From: Actinomycetota bacterium
Lineage (GTDB): Bacteria > Actinomycetota > CADDZG01 > WHSQ01
DNA: 12,386 nucleotides
Direction of reading: 5' to 3'
NCBI GenBank assembly: GCA_013695055.1
Contig: JACDBF010000026.1
Span: forward strand, 1 to 12,386
Shown here: positions 1 through 6,792 of the stretch, in pieces
Position numbering within the stretch: the stretch's first letter is position 1
How the letters are laid out: every line of letters begins with the position of its first letter
Made by a program: the position numbers and the translations under genes
Notes under the pieces: generated by a model
What the model was told of the DNA's origin: nothing
The model's database searches: none
Seen by the model: the letters and a program-made list of their open reading frames with translations, nothing else

Positions 1-2
1 AG

Positions 3-182
3 CAGGTCCTTCGCGACATGGACCGCGTGCTCGAGCTCCTCGGCACGCTGGGGGTGACTATCGAGTCACCATTCATGTCCTTGAGCTTTCTCGCGCTGTC
101 GGTCATACCTGCGCTCAAGATCACCGACCGGGGTTTGATCGACGTGGACGCTTTCGAAATCGTGCCTCTTGAGATCGGCTAG
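3..182 (+). CDS. ade: Adenine deaminase, C-terminal end (partial, runs off left edge)
   Basis: Only the last 59 codons are present, reading from base 3 to a TAG at 180-182; the start lies outside the window. The visible end carries the block SFLALSVIPALKITDRGLID, which matches the conserved C-terminus of bacterial adenine deaminases (usual form FLxLPVIPxLKxTDxGLxDV). The family is a metal-dependent amidohydrolase that converts adenine to hypoxanthine and ammonia in purine salvage, acting in the cytoplasm. The catalytic barrel and metal ligands are not in view, so activity cannot be judged. The usual Pro of the LPVIP motif is Ser here. The gene converges on a minus-strand nucleobase/nucleoside importer operon, which fits a purine-use role. 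The identification rests on this short motif alone. Confidence 0.75.
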   Translation, partial: QVLRDMDRVLELLGTLGVTIESPFMSLSFLALSVIPALKITDRGLIDVDAFEIVPLEIG

Positions 183-257
183 CTAGGGAAGTGCATCAGG
201 CTCAGCTCCACGCACACAACTTCGCCCAACTGCCAGGACGTTCGCATCTCGAAAGCT

Positions 258-263
258 AAGGAG
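258..263 (+). promoter_or_regulatory. Ribosome binding site of the 53-codon DUF77-like ORF
   Basis: The sequence AAGGAG lies 8 bases before the ATG at 272. It is a near-consensus Shine-Dalgarno sequence, and it supports this short ORF being, or having been, a translated gene. Confidence 0.6.
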
Positions 264-271
264 AATCTCTC

Positions 272-433
272 ATGCCCGTGTCACGCGCAGAGCTCGTTGC
301 GGAGTTCACGATCCACCCGATCGCCGAGGGCTCTGTAGAACCCCATGTTGAGGCAGGGGCCGAGGCGGTGCACGTCAAGGTCGAGATCCAGTCCCGGATG
401 AACGAGGGCCGCCCCCGCTCCGCTCCCGGCTAA
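272..433 (+). CDS. Truncated MTH1187/DUF77 (thiamine-binding-like) protein, probable gene remnant
   Basis: This 53-codon ORF starts at ATG 272, has a strong AAGGAG site, and stops at TAA 431-433. Its first 33 residues (AEFTIHPIAEG, then EPHVEAGAEAV) resemble the N-terminus of the MTH1187/YqgV (UPF0045, DUF77) family. Members are about 95-100 residues, and some bind thiamine or its pyrimidine precursor. The following VKVEI could be the second strand, but the glycine-rich GPxxTxxEG segment is degenerate and the second half is missing. I checked the other two + frames after residue 33. One stops at once and the other shows no family similarity, so a simple frameshift does not restore it. It is probably a decayed or truncated gene, 89 bases downstream of the adenine deaminase and possibly on the same transcript. 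The family assignment is by eye. Confidence 0.45.
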   Translation: MPVSRAELVAEFTIHPIAEGSVEPHVEAGAEAVHVKVEIQSRMNEGRPRSAPG

Positions 434-521
434 TCGCATCAAGAATTGGATTCTGGGCGAACGGAAGAAACGATGTAAAGCCCGGCCCTTCGTATTCGCC
501 GACTTCGTTTTGGGGCCCGAA

Positions 522-1859
522 TTACTCGGGCAGCGCTGCTCGGCGGGCGAACAGCTCCTCGGCCGCGGCTTGTGCTTGAAGACGAACGGCTTCGACATCG
601 ACCGGCAACACCCGCCCGCCCTCGACCAGGAGTTCTCCGTCAACCCAGACGTGGTCGACGTCACGTCCGGTCGCGGAGAAGACGAGATGCGCGGCGACAT
701 TGAAATCGCCGCCGTGCATGACGGGGGTCATGTGCAGCGCGCGTAGGTCAACCGTCACGATGTCGGCTCGTTTACCAGGTTCCAAGGAGCCCGTGATCTC
801 GTCGAGGCCCAGGACGCGCGCCCCTTCGAGAGTCGCCATGGCGAGGATGTCCCATGGGTCGCCGCTCATGGGATCGAGAGTGGAGACTTTCTGCAATAAC
901 GAGGCGAACTTCATCTCCTCGATCATGTCCAGATTGTTGTTTTCCTTCTCGCCGTCGGTGCCGAGGCCAACGGCGATGCCCGCGGCGCGCATGTCGGCGA
1001 CGCGTGCGGGGCCCGATGACAACTTCATGTTCGAACAAGGGCAATGCGACGCGCTTGTGCCGGTTTCCGCGAGCAGGGCGATCTCGCGGTCGTCCAGCCA
1101 CACGCAATGGGCGACCACCGTGCGGGGGCCGAGGATCCCGCGGTTGAAGAATTCCTCGATGGGCCGGCGTCCGAAACGGCGAAGCGATTCCTGGACCTCC
1201 CAGATCGTCTCCGACGAGTGCGTGTGGATGCCGGTGTCGAATTCCTCGGCCAGGGAGACTGCTCCGCGAAAGGCCCCCGGAGTGCAATAGAAGAGGTGCT
1301 CGAGCCCGACCCACGCGCGCACTCGTCCGCCGGGCTCGCTGGTATGAGACTCGAGGAGCTTTCGGTTTGACTCCAACGATTCGAAATAGTCATATCCCTC
1401 TTCATCGGCGACGTAGGGGGCGAGGGTCGCCCGGATGCCCAGCTCCTCGGCGGCGCGCGCAGAGCCCTCCATGAAACGCCACATGTCGAGCACTGAGGTG
1501 GTGCCGCTGCGCAGCCCCTCCGTGTAGGCCAGCAGCGAGGCAGCCTCTGCGATCTCGGGAGTCAAGGCCTTGTGCGCGGGGTCGACGTAGGACTTCAGCC
1601 AGTCCCACAGCGACTTCGACTCGGCCGTACCTCTGAGCAAGCCCGAGTGAAGATGACAATTGTGCAATCCCGGTAGCACCGCATGGCCGGTCGCATCGAT
1701 TACCTCGGCGTCGCCGGCCAGCGCGTCGATATCCTCCACGTCTCCGATTGCGATGATCGAAGTGTCCTCGAATAGCACCGACCCGGGGTCGTAGAAGGTC
1801 TTGGCGCCATCGAGAGGCAGGACGACTCCGTTGCGCAGGTGGGTTCTTCGTCCGGTCAA
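522..1859 (-). CDS. Metal-dependent amidohydrolase / deaminase (TRZ/ATZ, SAH/guanine deaminase-like)
   Basis: A 445-residue cytoplasmic amidohydrolase-superfamily enzyme of normal length. The expected active-site set is complete: HxH at residues 69 and 71 (NCHLHSG), His214 with Glu217 (HTHSSET), His251 (VVAHCVWL) and Asp302 (GLGTDGEKENNN). In SAH/MTA deaminases, guanine deaminases and the s-triazine hydrolases these residues bind one zinc or iron ion and position water for hydrolytic deamination or dechlorination of an N-heterocycle. The CPCSNMKLSSG block is also typical. I chose TTG at 1859, which overlaps the permease stop by two bases (TTGA) and has GAGAAG upstream. The reading frame is open further up to 2204, but that stretch lies inside the permease gene and is not family-like. 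It is the last gene of the importer operon, so the imported compound is probably its substrate. Which heterocycle cannot be told from sequence. Confidence 0.9.
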   Translation of the reverse strand: MTGRRTHLRNGVVLPLDGAKTFYDPGSVLFEDTSIIAIGDVEDIDALAGDAEVIDATGHAVLPGLHNCHLHSGLLRGTAESKSLWDWLKSYVDPAHKALTPEIAEAASLLAYTEGLRSGTTSVLDMWRFMEGSARAAEELGIRATLAPYVADEEGYDYFESLESNRKLLESHTSEPGGRVRAWVGLEHLFYCTPGAFRGAVSLAEEFDTGIHTHSSETIWEVQESLRRFGRRPIEEFFNRGILGPRTVVAHCVWLDDREIALLAETGTSASHCPCSNMKLSSGPARVADMRAAGIAVGLGTDGEKENNNLDMIEEMKFASLLQKVSTLDPMSGDPWDILAMATLEGARVLGLDEITGSLEPGKRADIVTVDLRALHMTPVMHGGDFNVAAHLVFSATGRDVDHVWVDGELLVEGGRVLPVDVEAVRLQAQAAAEELFARRAALPE

Positions 1860-2788
1860 CGCTCTTCTCGCGCGAAGGAATTCCCGAGGGCCGCGGGGGC
1901 GGCGAGCCGCCTCGTCAGATTGCCTCGTGAGATGACTACTAGGACGGCGATCGTAAAGAGATAGGGGAGCATCGACACAAAGAAGACCGGGATGTCGACG
2001 CCTACGGCCTGTAAGCGAAAGCTCAGGGCTTCTACGCACCCGAACAGGTAGCCGCCGAGAGCGGCTCGCAGTGGATTCCACGTCGCGAAGATCACGAGCG
2101 CGATCGCTATCCAGCCTCGGCCGGCAGTCAGGTTCGGCACCCAGCTGGGGGCCTGTGCCAAGGACAGGTACGCGCCGCCGAGCCCCGCAAACCCGCCTCC
2201 ACACATGACTGCGAGATAGCGCGTCTTCACAACCGAGATCCCGACTGCGTCGGCGGTTTCGGGTGACTCACCGACGCTGCGCAGGTTGAGTCCGGGGCGA
2301 GTTCGGAACACGAACCACCATGCGCCGGCAACCAGTATGTAGCCGGCGTACACGAGCGCGTCCTGGTTGAACAGGATGCGGCCGAGGACGGGAATGGAGG
2401 AGAGAAGCGGAAGCGCAATGGGGTCGAAGGTTGCGGGCGGCGGTTCCCCGACCACGGAAGTGCCGAGGTACCCGGAAAGGCCGTTACCAAAGATTACAAG
2501 TGCTAGTCCGGTGACGACCTGATTGGTTTTGAAGCCGACGACGAAGACGGCATGTACGAGCCCCATGGCGGCTCCGGCGAGCACGCCCGCAATGGCCCCA
2601 ATCCACGGTTGTCCGATTTGATTGTTGACGAGAAAGCCGGTGACTGCGCCGACGAGCATCATTCCCTCTACTCCCAGATTGAGAACCCCGGAGCGCTCGG
2701 TGATGATCTCTCCCACGGCCGCAAACACCAATGTGGTTCCCGCCGCGATACCGGCGATGAAGATCGTCAGCACGAGATCGGGCGTCAT
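1856..2788 (-). CDS. Nucleoside/nucleobase ABC transporter permease (NupQ/COG1079-like)
   Basis: A 310-residue integral membrane protein of the BPD_transp_2 family, the second permease of NupNOPQ-type importers. It has about eight to nine hydrophobic helices. The family blocks visible are GEIITERSGVLNLGVEGMML near residue 26, the TNQVVTGLAL segment near residue 88, and the cytoplasmic coupling loop LRSVGESPETADAVGI near residue 169. It would form a heterodimeric channel with the permease encoded just upstream and be driven by the double ABC ATPase. Its ATG overlaps the TGA of the first permease (ATGA, four bases), and its own TGA overlaps the TTG start of the amidohydrolase. Both junctions indicate translational coupling. 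Length and motif order are normal, and substrate is not decided by the permease sequence. Confidence 0.9.
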   Translation of the reverse strand: MTPDLVLTIFIAGIAAGTTLVFAAVGEIITERSGVLNLGVEGMMLVGAVTGFLVNNQIGQPWIGAIAGVLAGAAMGLVHAVFVVGFKTNQVVTGLALVIFGNGLSGYLGTSVVGEPPPATFDPIALPLLSSIPVLGRILFNQDALVYAGYILVAGAWWFVFRTRPGLNLRSVGESPETADAVGISVVKTRYLAVMCGGGFAGLGGAYLSLAQAPSWVPNLTAGRGWIAIALVIFATWNPLRAALGGYLFGCVEALSFRLQAVGVDIPVFFVSMLPYLFTIAVLVVISRGNLTRRLAAPAALGNSFAREER

Positions 2789-3945
2789 CCGGCCTCGATC
2801 GACGGAGAGGCGGATGCAGCCGCCTGCCGCTCGGGCTCGGACGGAATAGCCGGCGCGGCCGACGAAGAGCTACCGGGTCGCCACTGGACCCGGTATTGAA
2901 CGAACAGCTCACCGGCGAGCGCGAAAAGCAGGATCACGGCTTGGAGCATGAGCACGATGTCGGAGGGAAGGCCCACGGTTTGCAGCTCGTTGCCTGCCAC
3001 GATCAATGCGCCGAACAGCAGTGCGATTGGGACGACTGCCAGGGGGGAGAAGCGGGCGAGAGTAGCGACGATGATGCCCGTGTAACCGAAGCCGGGCGAA
3101 ATGTTGGCCTGGATCTTGTGCACGACACCGCTGACCTCGACCATGCCCCCAACGCCTGCCAAAGCTCCGGAGAGCAACATGATGGCGACGACGTTGCGCG
3201 CTATCGAGAAGCCCGCGTAATTGGCAGCGCGAGCGTTCTCGCCGATCACGCGCACTCGATACCCCCACACGGTGCGGCTCAGGACTAAAGAGATGGCGAG
3301 CGCGGCAAGGATCGCAACGATCGCTCCAGCGTGAACCGCTGTGTCTCCCAGCGTCGGTAGAGTGGCCGAGTCCGAGAACGGTTTGCCGAGCGGAAAGCCG
3401 AAGGACTGGGGGTCCGACCAGGGCCCGTGCACCATATAGTCGACCAGCAGGATGCCCACGTAGTTGAGGAGCAGGGAGGGGACGATCTCGTTCACTCCCA
3501 AACGGGCTCGGAGGATTCCGGGCACGAAGGCCCAGGCTCCCCCTCCCACCATGCCCCCCAAGATCATGAGCGGCAACAGGATAAAGGCCGGCGCAGTGGG
3601 AATGGCATAGGCGACGGCCGTAGCTCCAAACGCTCCGAGATAGAATTGTCCTTCCGCTCCGATGTTCCATAACCGCATTCGGAATGCGATGGCGACCGCG
3701 AGACCCGTGAAGATGAGTGGAATAGCGGCGAGGATGGTTTGTGCTTGCCCGTAGGGACTTCCGAAAGACCCGTCCCACATCGCCCCGAAGATCGTTCCAA
3801 CGGAACGTCCAGTGAGCAGAAGAAATATCGCTGCAAGGATGAAAGCGCACACGACCGCGCCGGCGCGCACTCCGATCCGCATCGACCGGGAGGGGACCAG
3901 GCGCTTCACAAGCCGTGGCCGGATGGGCGCAGAGGCCCGGGACAT
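2785..3945 (-). CDS. Nucleoside/nucleobase ABC transporter permease (NupP/COG4603-like)
   Basis: A 386-residue multi-pass membrane protein, the first permease of a NupNOPQ-type importer. A basic N-terminus (about 25 residues) precedes the first helix. Family blocks are MRLWNIGAEGQFYLGA near residue 90, GVNEIVPSLLLNYVGILLVD near residue 151 and VRVIGENARAANYAGFSI near residue 231, the last being the coupling loop that docks on the ATPase. The C-terminal 35 or so residues form a Ser/Ala/Pro/Glu-rich hydrophilic tail with no recognised motif. The start ATG shares one base with the ATPase stop (TGATG), so ribosomes probably re-initiate here. No good separate Shine-Dalgarno is visible. It pairs with the shorter permease downstream. 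Confidence 0.9.
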   Translation of the reverse strand: MSRASAPIRPRLVKRLVPSRSMRIGVRAGAVVCAFILAAIFLLLTGRSVGTIFGAMWDGSFGSPYGQAQTILAAIPLIFTGLAVAIAFRMRLWNIGAEGQFYLGAFGATAVAYAIPTAPAFILLPLMILGGMVGGGAWAFVPGILRARLGVNEIVPSLLLNYVGILLVDYMVHGPWSDPQSFGFPLGKPFSDSATLPTLGDTAVHAGAIVAILAALAISLVLSRTVWGYRVRVIGENARAANYAGFSIARNVVAIMLLSGALAGVGGMVEVSGVVHKIQANISPGFGYTGIIVATLARFSPLAVVPIALLFGALIVAGNELQTVGLPSDIVLMLQAVILLFALAGELFVQYRVQWRPGSSSSAAPAIPSEPERQAAASASPSIEAG

Positions 3946-5465
3946 CAGGAAGCGGCTTCCATATCCGTGTGCGTCCCTGCCATCATCAGACCTATCTTCT
4001 CGCGCCCGGCGTCGTCTCCGTCGATCGTCCCCATCACGTTGCCCTCATACATCACGAGGATTCGGTCTGAGAGCGAAAGGAGCTCGTCGAGATCCTCGCT
4101 GATCAACAGGATCCCGACTCCCTTGGCGCGTTCTTCGAGAATGATGTCGTGTACGGCCTGGGCCGCGGCGACATCGAGGCCGGCCGTGGGCTGCGATGCC
4201 ACCAGGAGCTTGGGCTCAGACGACAGCTCGCGCGCGAGCAGCAGCTTCTGGATGTTGCCTCCGCTCATGAGTCGTACGGGCGCATTGATCGATGGCGTCT
4301 TGACGTCGAAGGCGTCGACCAACCTGTGTGTGAGCTTCTCGGCGGCCCCCGAATTCACGAAGGGACCGCGCGTGAACCGCCTGTCCCCCGAAAGCTTGAG
4401 CATGACGTTTGAGACGCAGTCCATCGATCCCACGAGCCCCATGCCTAAGCGATCTTCTGGAACATAGGCAAGACCGCTTCGGATGCGCTGCGCCGGAGAC
4501 ACGTCGGTGAGATCGACGCCCTCCATCTCGACGGTGCCGGCGGAAGGCCGCCTGATGCCTGCGATCACTTCGGTGAGCTCGCGCTGCCCATTGCCCGACA
4601 CGCCCGCCACTCCAAGGACCTCGCCCCGACGCACTTCTAAGTCGATGCCATGAAGGACTTGAAGCCCCCGATCTCCCAGCGCGTCCAATCCCCGAACTTC
4701 GAGGCACACGCCCGCGGCCGAGGAATCGGCGCGCTGAGTTTTCGAGGAGACGTCGTGGCCGACCATCAGGCGGGCCAGGGCCCGTTTGTCAGTCTCTGAG
4801 CGAGTCACGCTGGCGATCTTCTCTCCGCCCCTGAGCACCGAGATTCGATCCGCGACCGCCATGACCTCGTCCAGCTTGTGGCTGATGAACACGACCGTGC
4901 GTCCTTCTTCGGCCATCTTGCGAAGCGTTTCGAAGAGTCGCGTAGCTTCTTGAGGAGTGAGGACCGCGGTCGGTTCATCGAGGATGAGGATGCGCGCTTC
5001 TCGGAACAACGCCTTGAGTATCCCGACGCGCTGCTGCTCTCCTGCGGAAAGCTGCCAGACGCGCGCCGAGGGGTCGACTTTAAGCCCGTAGCTCTCTCCT
5101 AGCTCCGAAACGCGTTGATCGGTGGAGCTTCGCGAAGCGGCGAAGCGCCGCTCGGCTCCGAGCAGGACGTTCTCTGCGACCGTGAACGGCTGGACGAGGC
5201 GAAAGTGCTGATGCACCATCCCGATGCCGGCCTCGATCGCGTGCCCGGGCGTGCGAAAAGATACCGGACCGCCGTCGAGGAGGATGGTCCCCGCGTCGGG
5301 ACGATAGATTCCCGCGAGAATGCTCATGAGCGTTGTCTTACCGGCGCCGTTCTCCCCGAGAAGAGCGTGCACCTCGCCATTCTCGAGCACGAGGTCGGCG
5401 TTGTGATTTGCGACGACTCCGGGGAATCGTTTAACGATTCCCCGGAGCTCGACGACCGGGATCAT
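3945..5465 (-). CDS. Double-domain ABC transporter ATPase (NupO/COG3845-like)
   Basis: A 506-residue cytoplasmic ATPase with two fused nucleotide-binding domains, the usual size for BMP-type nucleoside importers. Domain 1 is complete: Walker A GENGAGKTT (37-45), Q-loop Gln86, signature LSAGEQQ (139-145), Walker B ILILDEP (159-165) and H-loop His196. Domain 2 is degenerate in the way normal for this family. The P-loop reads GVSGNGQRE near 288 (no Lys-Thr), the signature is LMSGGNIQK (399-407), the Walker B region is LLVASQPTAGLD (420-431), and the switch position reads SEDLDE instead of carrying His. One ATP site is therefore expected to be catalytic. The start overlaps the stop of the BMP gene by four bases (ATGA). 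A GGAAGG lies about 15 bases upstream, too far for a standard site, so coupling is likely. Resemblance to sugar ATPases (RbsA/MglA) is expected, but the permease and BMP partners decide for nucleosides or nucleobases. Confidence 0.92.
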   Translation of the reverse strand: MIPVVELRGIVKRFPGVVANHNADLVLENGEVHALLGENGAGKTTLMSILAGIYRPDAGTILLDGGPVSFRTPGHAIEAGIGMVHQHFRLVQPFTVAENVLLGAERRFAASRSSTDQRVSELGESYGLKVDPSARVWQLSAGEQQRVGILKALFREARILILDEPTAVLTPQEATRLFETLRKMAEEGRTVVFISHKLDEVMAVADRISVLRGGEKIASVTRSETDKRALARLMVGHDVSSKTQRADSSAAGVCLEVRGLDALGDRGLQVLHGIDLEVRRGEVLGVAGVSGNGQRELTEVIAGIRRPSAGTVEMEGVDLTDVSPAQRIRSGLAYVPEDRLGMGLVGSMDCVSNVMLKLSGDRRFTRGPFVNSGAAEKLTHRLVDAFDVKTPSINAPVRLMSGGNIQKLLLARELSSEPKLLVASQPTAGLDVAAAQAVHDIILEERAKGVGILLISEDLDELLSLSDRILVMYEGNVMGTIDGDDAGREKIGLMMAGTHTDMEAAS

Positions 5466-6589
5466 GAAGCCGGAAGTTTTCCTTCCATTCCCTCCACGAA
5501 GTAGTCCATGGACAAGAGCTCTTCGAGGGTGGGGGTCTCGCCCTCAGGGACGACAATTTCGCCCGCCTGATCCTTGATCGGTCCGTCGAAGACATCGAAC
5601 TCGTCGTTCTTGATCTGCTCTTCGACTTCCTTGATCTTGTCGATCGTCTCTTGCGAGACCGAGTCACCAAAGGGGGCCAGTCCCACGATTCCGTCGGAGA
5701 GGTCACCGTAATAGCTCTGGCTCTCCCAGCTGCCGTCGAGCACTGCCTGGATCCTGTCTTCGTAGTAGATGGCCCAGTTCCAGATCGGGGCGGTCAGCCA
5801 CGCGTCGGGCGCGACCTCCGAGGCGTCGGAGTTATAGCCGACCCACTTGGCCCCGGCGGGCTCGGCGACTTGCCCAGTCGCAGGGCTGTCGACATCCTGG
5901 GTCAAGACGTCCGCTCCGGCATCGATGAGGCTTTCCGCCGCAGCCTTTTCCGCAGGAGGGTCGAAGAAGGAGTTCGTGAACAGGGTTTTCATCCGCACAT
6001 CGGGGTTGACCGACTGAGCTCCGAGCAGGAAGGCGTTGGTGAGCCGCACGATCTCCGGAATCGGGAACGAGACAACCTTGCCCATCAGACCGTTCTGGGT
6101 GGCGTCCGCCGCGGCTATGCCCGATAGGTACTTGGCTTCTTCCATGGCGCCGAAGTAGTTGGACATGTTATCGGCGGTCTTGAATCCAGAGCAGTGCTCG
6201 AAGTAGATGTCGGGATATTTCTTCGCGACCTCCAGAGTCGGGTCCATGAAGCCAAAGGATGCGGTGAAGATGATGTCGTATCCCTTGCGCGCAAGCCCCT
6301 CGATGGCGCGGGTGGCGGCCCCCGGTTCCTCCGACACGCTCTCGATGAAGGTGGTCTCGACCTGATCGCCGAACTTCTCTTCGACCGCCAGCCGCCCCTG
6401 GTCGTGAGCTGTGGACCAACCACCGTCGTTGCGGGGACTGGGATAGATCCAGGCCGCCTTGACCGTCTCTTGCCCTCCGCCGCCGTCTGTCTCGCCACCG
6501 TCGGCGGACTCCTCGCCCCCAGTGCCACACGCGCCAACCAGCAGGGCCGCTACGAGCATGAAGCTCAGCTTGCGCCACGTCTTAGTCAT
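5462..6589 (-). CDS. BMP-family substrate-binding lipoprotein (PnrA/NupN-like)
   Basis: A 375-residue solute-binding lipoprotein. The N-terminus has a Lys/Arg pair, a hydrophobic stretch and the lipobox LVGAC with Cys21 as the lipid-anchored residue. An Asp/Glu/Gly-rich flexible linker follows to about residue 40. The mature part shows BMP/PnrA blocks: DGGWSTAHDQGR near 55, TASFGFMDPTLEVAKKYPD near 108, FEHCSGF near 131 and the SFPIPEIVRLTNAFLLGAQ region near 173. The family captures nucleosides or free purine bases outside the membrane for the coupled importer. It is first in the operon, with GGGAGG six bases before the ATG (6596-6601) and a four-base overlap into the ATPase gene. Binding of a purine is inferred from the family and the nearby adenine deaminase. 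A different N-heterocycle is possible given the terminal amidohydrolase. Confidence 0.92.
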   Translation of the reverse strand: MTKTWRKLSFMLVAALLVGACGTGGEESADGGETDGGGGQETVKAAWIYPSPRNDGGWSTAHDQGRLAVEEKFGDQVETTFIESVSEEPGAATRAIEGLARKGYDIIFTASFGFMDPTLEVAKKYPDIYFEHCSGFKTADNMSNYFGAMEEAKYLSGIAAADATQNGLMGKVVSFPIPEIVRLTNAFLLGAQSVNPDVRMKTLFTNSFFDPPAEKAAAESLIDAGADVLTQDVDSPATGQVAEPAGAKWVGYNSDASEVAPDAWLTAPIWNWAIYYEDRIQAVLDGSWESQSYYGDLSDGIVGLAPFGDSVSQETIDKIKEVEEQIKNDEFDVFDGPIKDQAGEIVVPEGETPTLEELLSMDYFVEGMEGKLPAS

Positions 6590-6595
6590 CGATCG

Positions 6596-6601
6596 CCTCC
6601 C
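6596..6601 (-). promoter_or_regulatory. Ribosome binding site of the BMP lipoprotein gene
   Basis: GGGAGG on the minus strand lies six bases before the ATG at 6589. It is the only strong Shine-Dalgarno in the importer operon, whose other genes start inside or at the end of the preceding gene. Confidence 0.7.
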
Positions 6602-6740
6602 AGGCTAGTGATCTTGCAGGCGGAAACGGAGCATGAGGGCCAAGCGCTGGTCCCGCGCCCGTCCTGGAATGCTGTCCCGTACCGGATTGCCGAGCCCTTC
6701 CTATGCACGCACTTCCCCCTTGCGCCCCCTTATCGCCGTG

Positions 6741-6770
6741 AGTCTATCTATCGCGCCCTGCGGGTGCCAA
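6741..6770 (-). promoter_or_regulatory. Candidate sigma70-type promoter of the importer operon
   Basis: On the minus strand, TTGGCA (6770-6765) and TAGACT (6746-6741) are separated by 18 bases. They match TTGACA at five of six positions and TATAAT at four of six. The pair sits in the 203-base gap after the EEP gene and would give a leader of roughly 145-150 bases before the BMP start. No other pair as good was seen in this gap. Called by eye; spurious matches of this quality are common. Confidence 0.35.
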
Positions 6771-6792
6771 CGACATTGTTGACCACGGCCGG

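Noticed and set aside
515..531. Perfect six-base inverted repeat (GCCCGA, five-base loop, TCGGGC) spanning the amidohydrolase stop, as a terminator
   Set aside because: No T run follows on either strand. It may be a weak transcript-end hairpin between convergent genes, but it does not meet the criteria for an intrinsic terminator.
1860..2204. N-terminal extension of the amidohydrolase frame (115 extra codons)
   Set aside because: It lies wholly inside the permease gene, is Arg-rich and shows no family similarity. The family N-terminus begins right after TTG 1859.
3739..4467. 242-codon + strand open frame opposite the permease and ATPase genes
   Set aside because: Ser/Arg/Pro-rich antisense reading of well-identified transporter genes, with no ribosome site and no recognisable domain.
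6590..6792. Purine, TPP or other known riboswitch in the leader of the importer operon
   Set aside because: No recognisable conserved junction or core sequence could be matched by eye.
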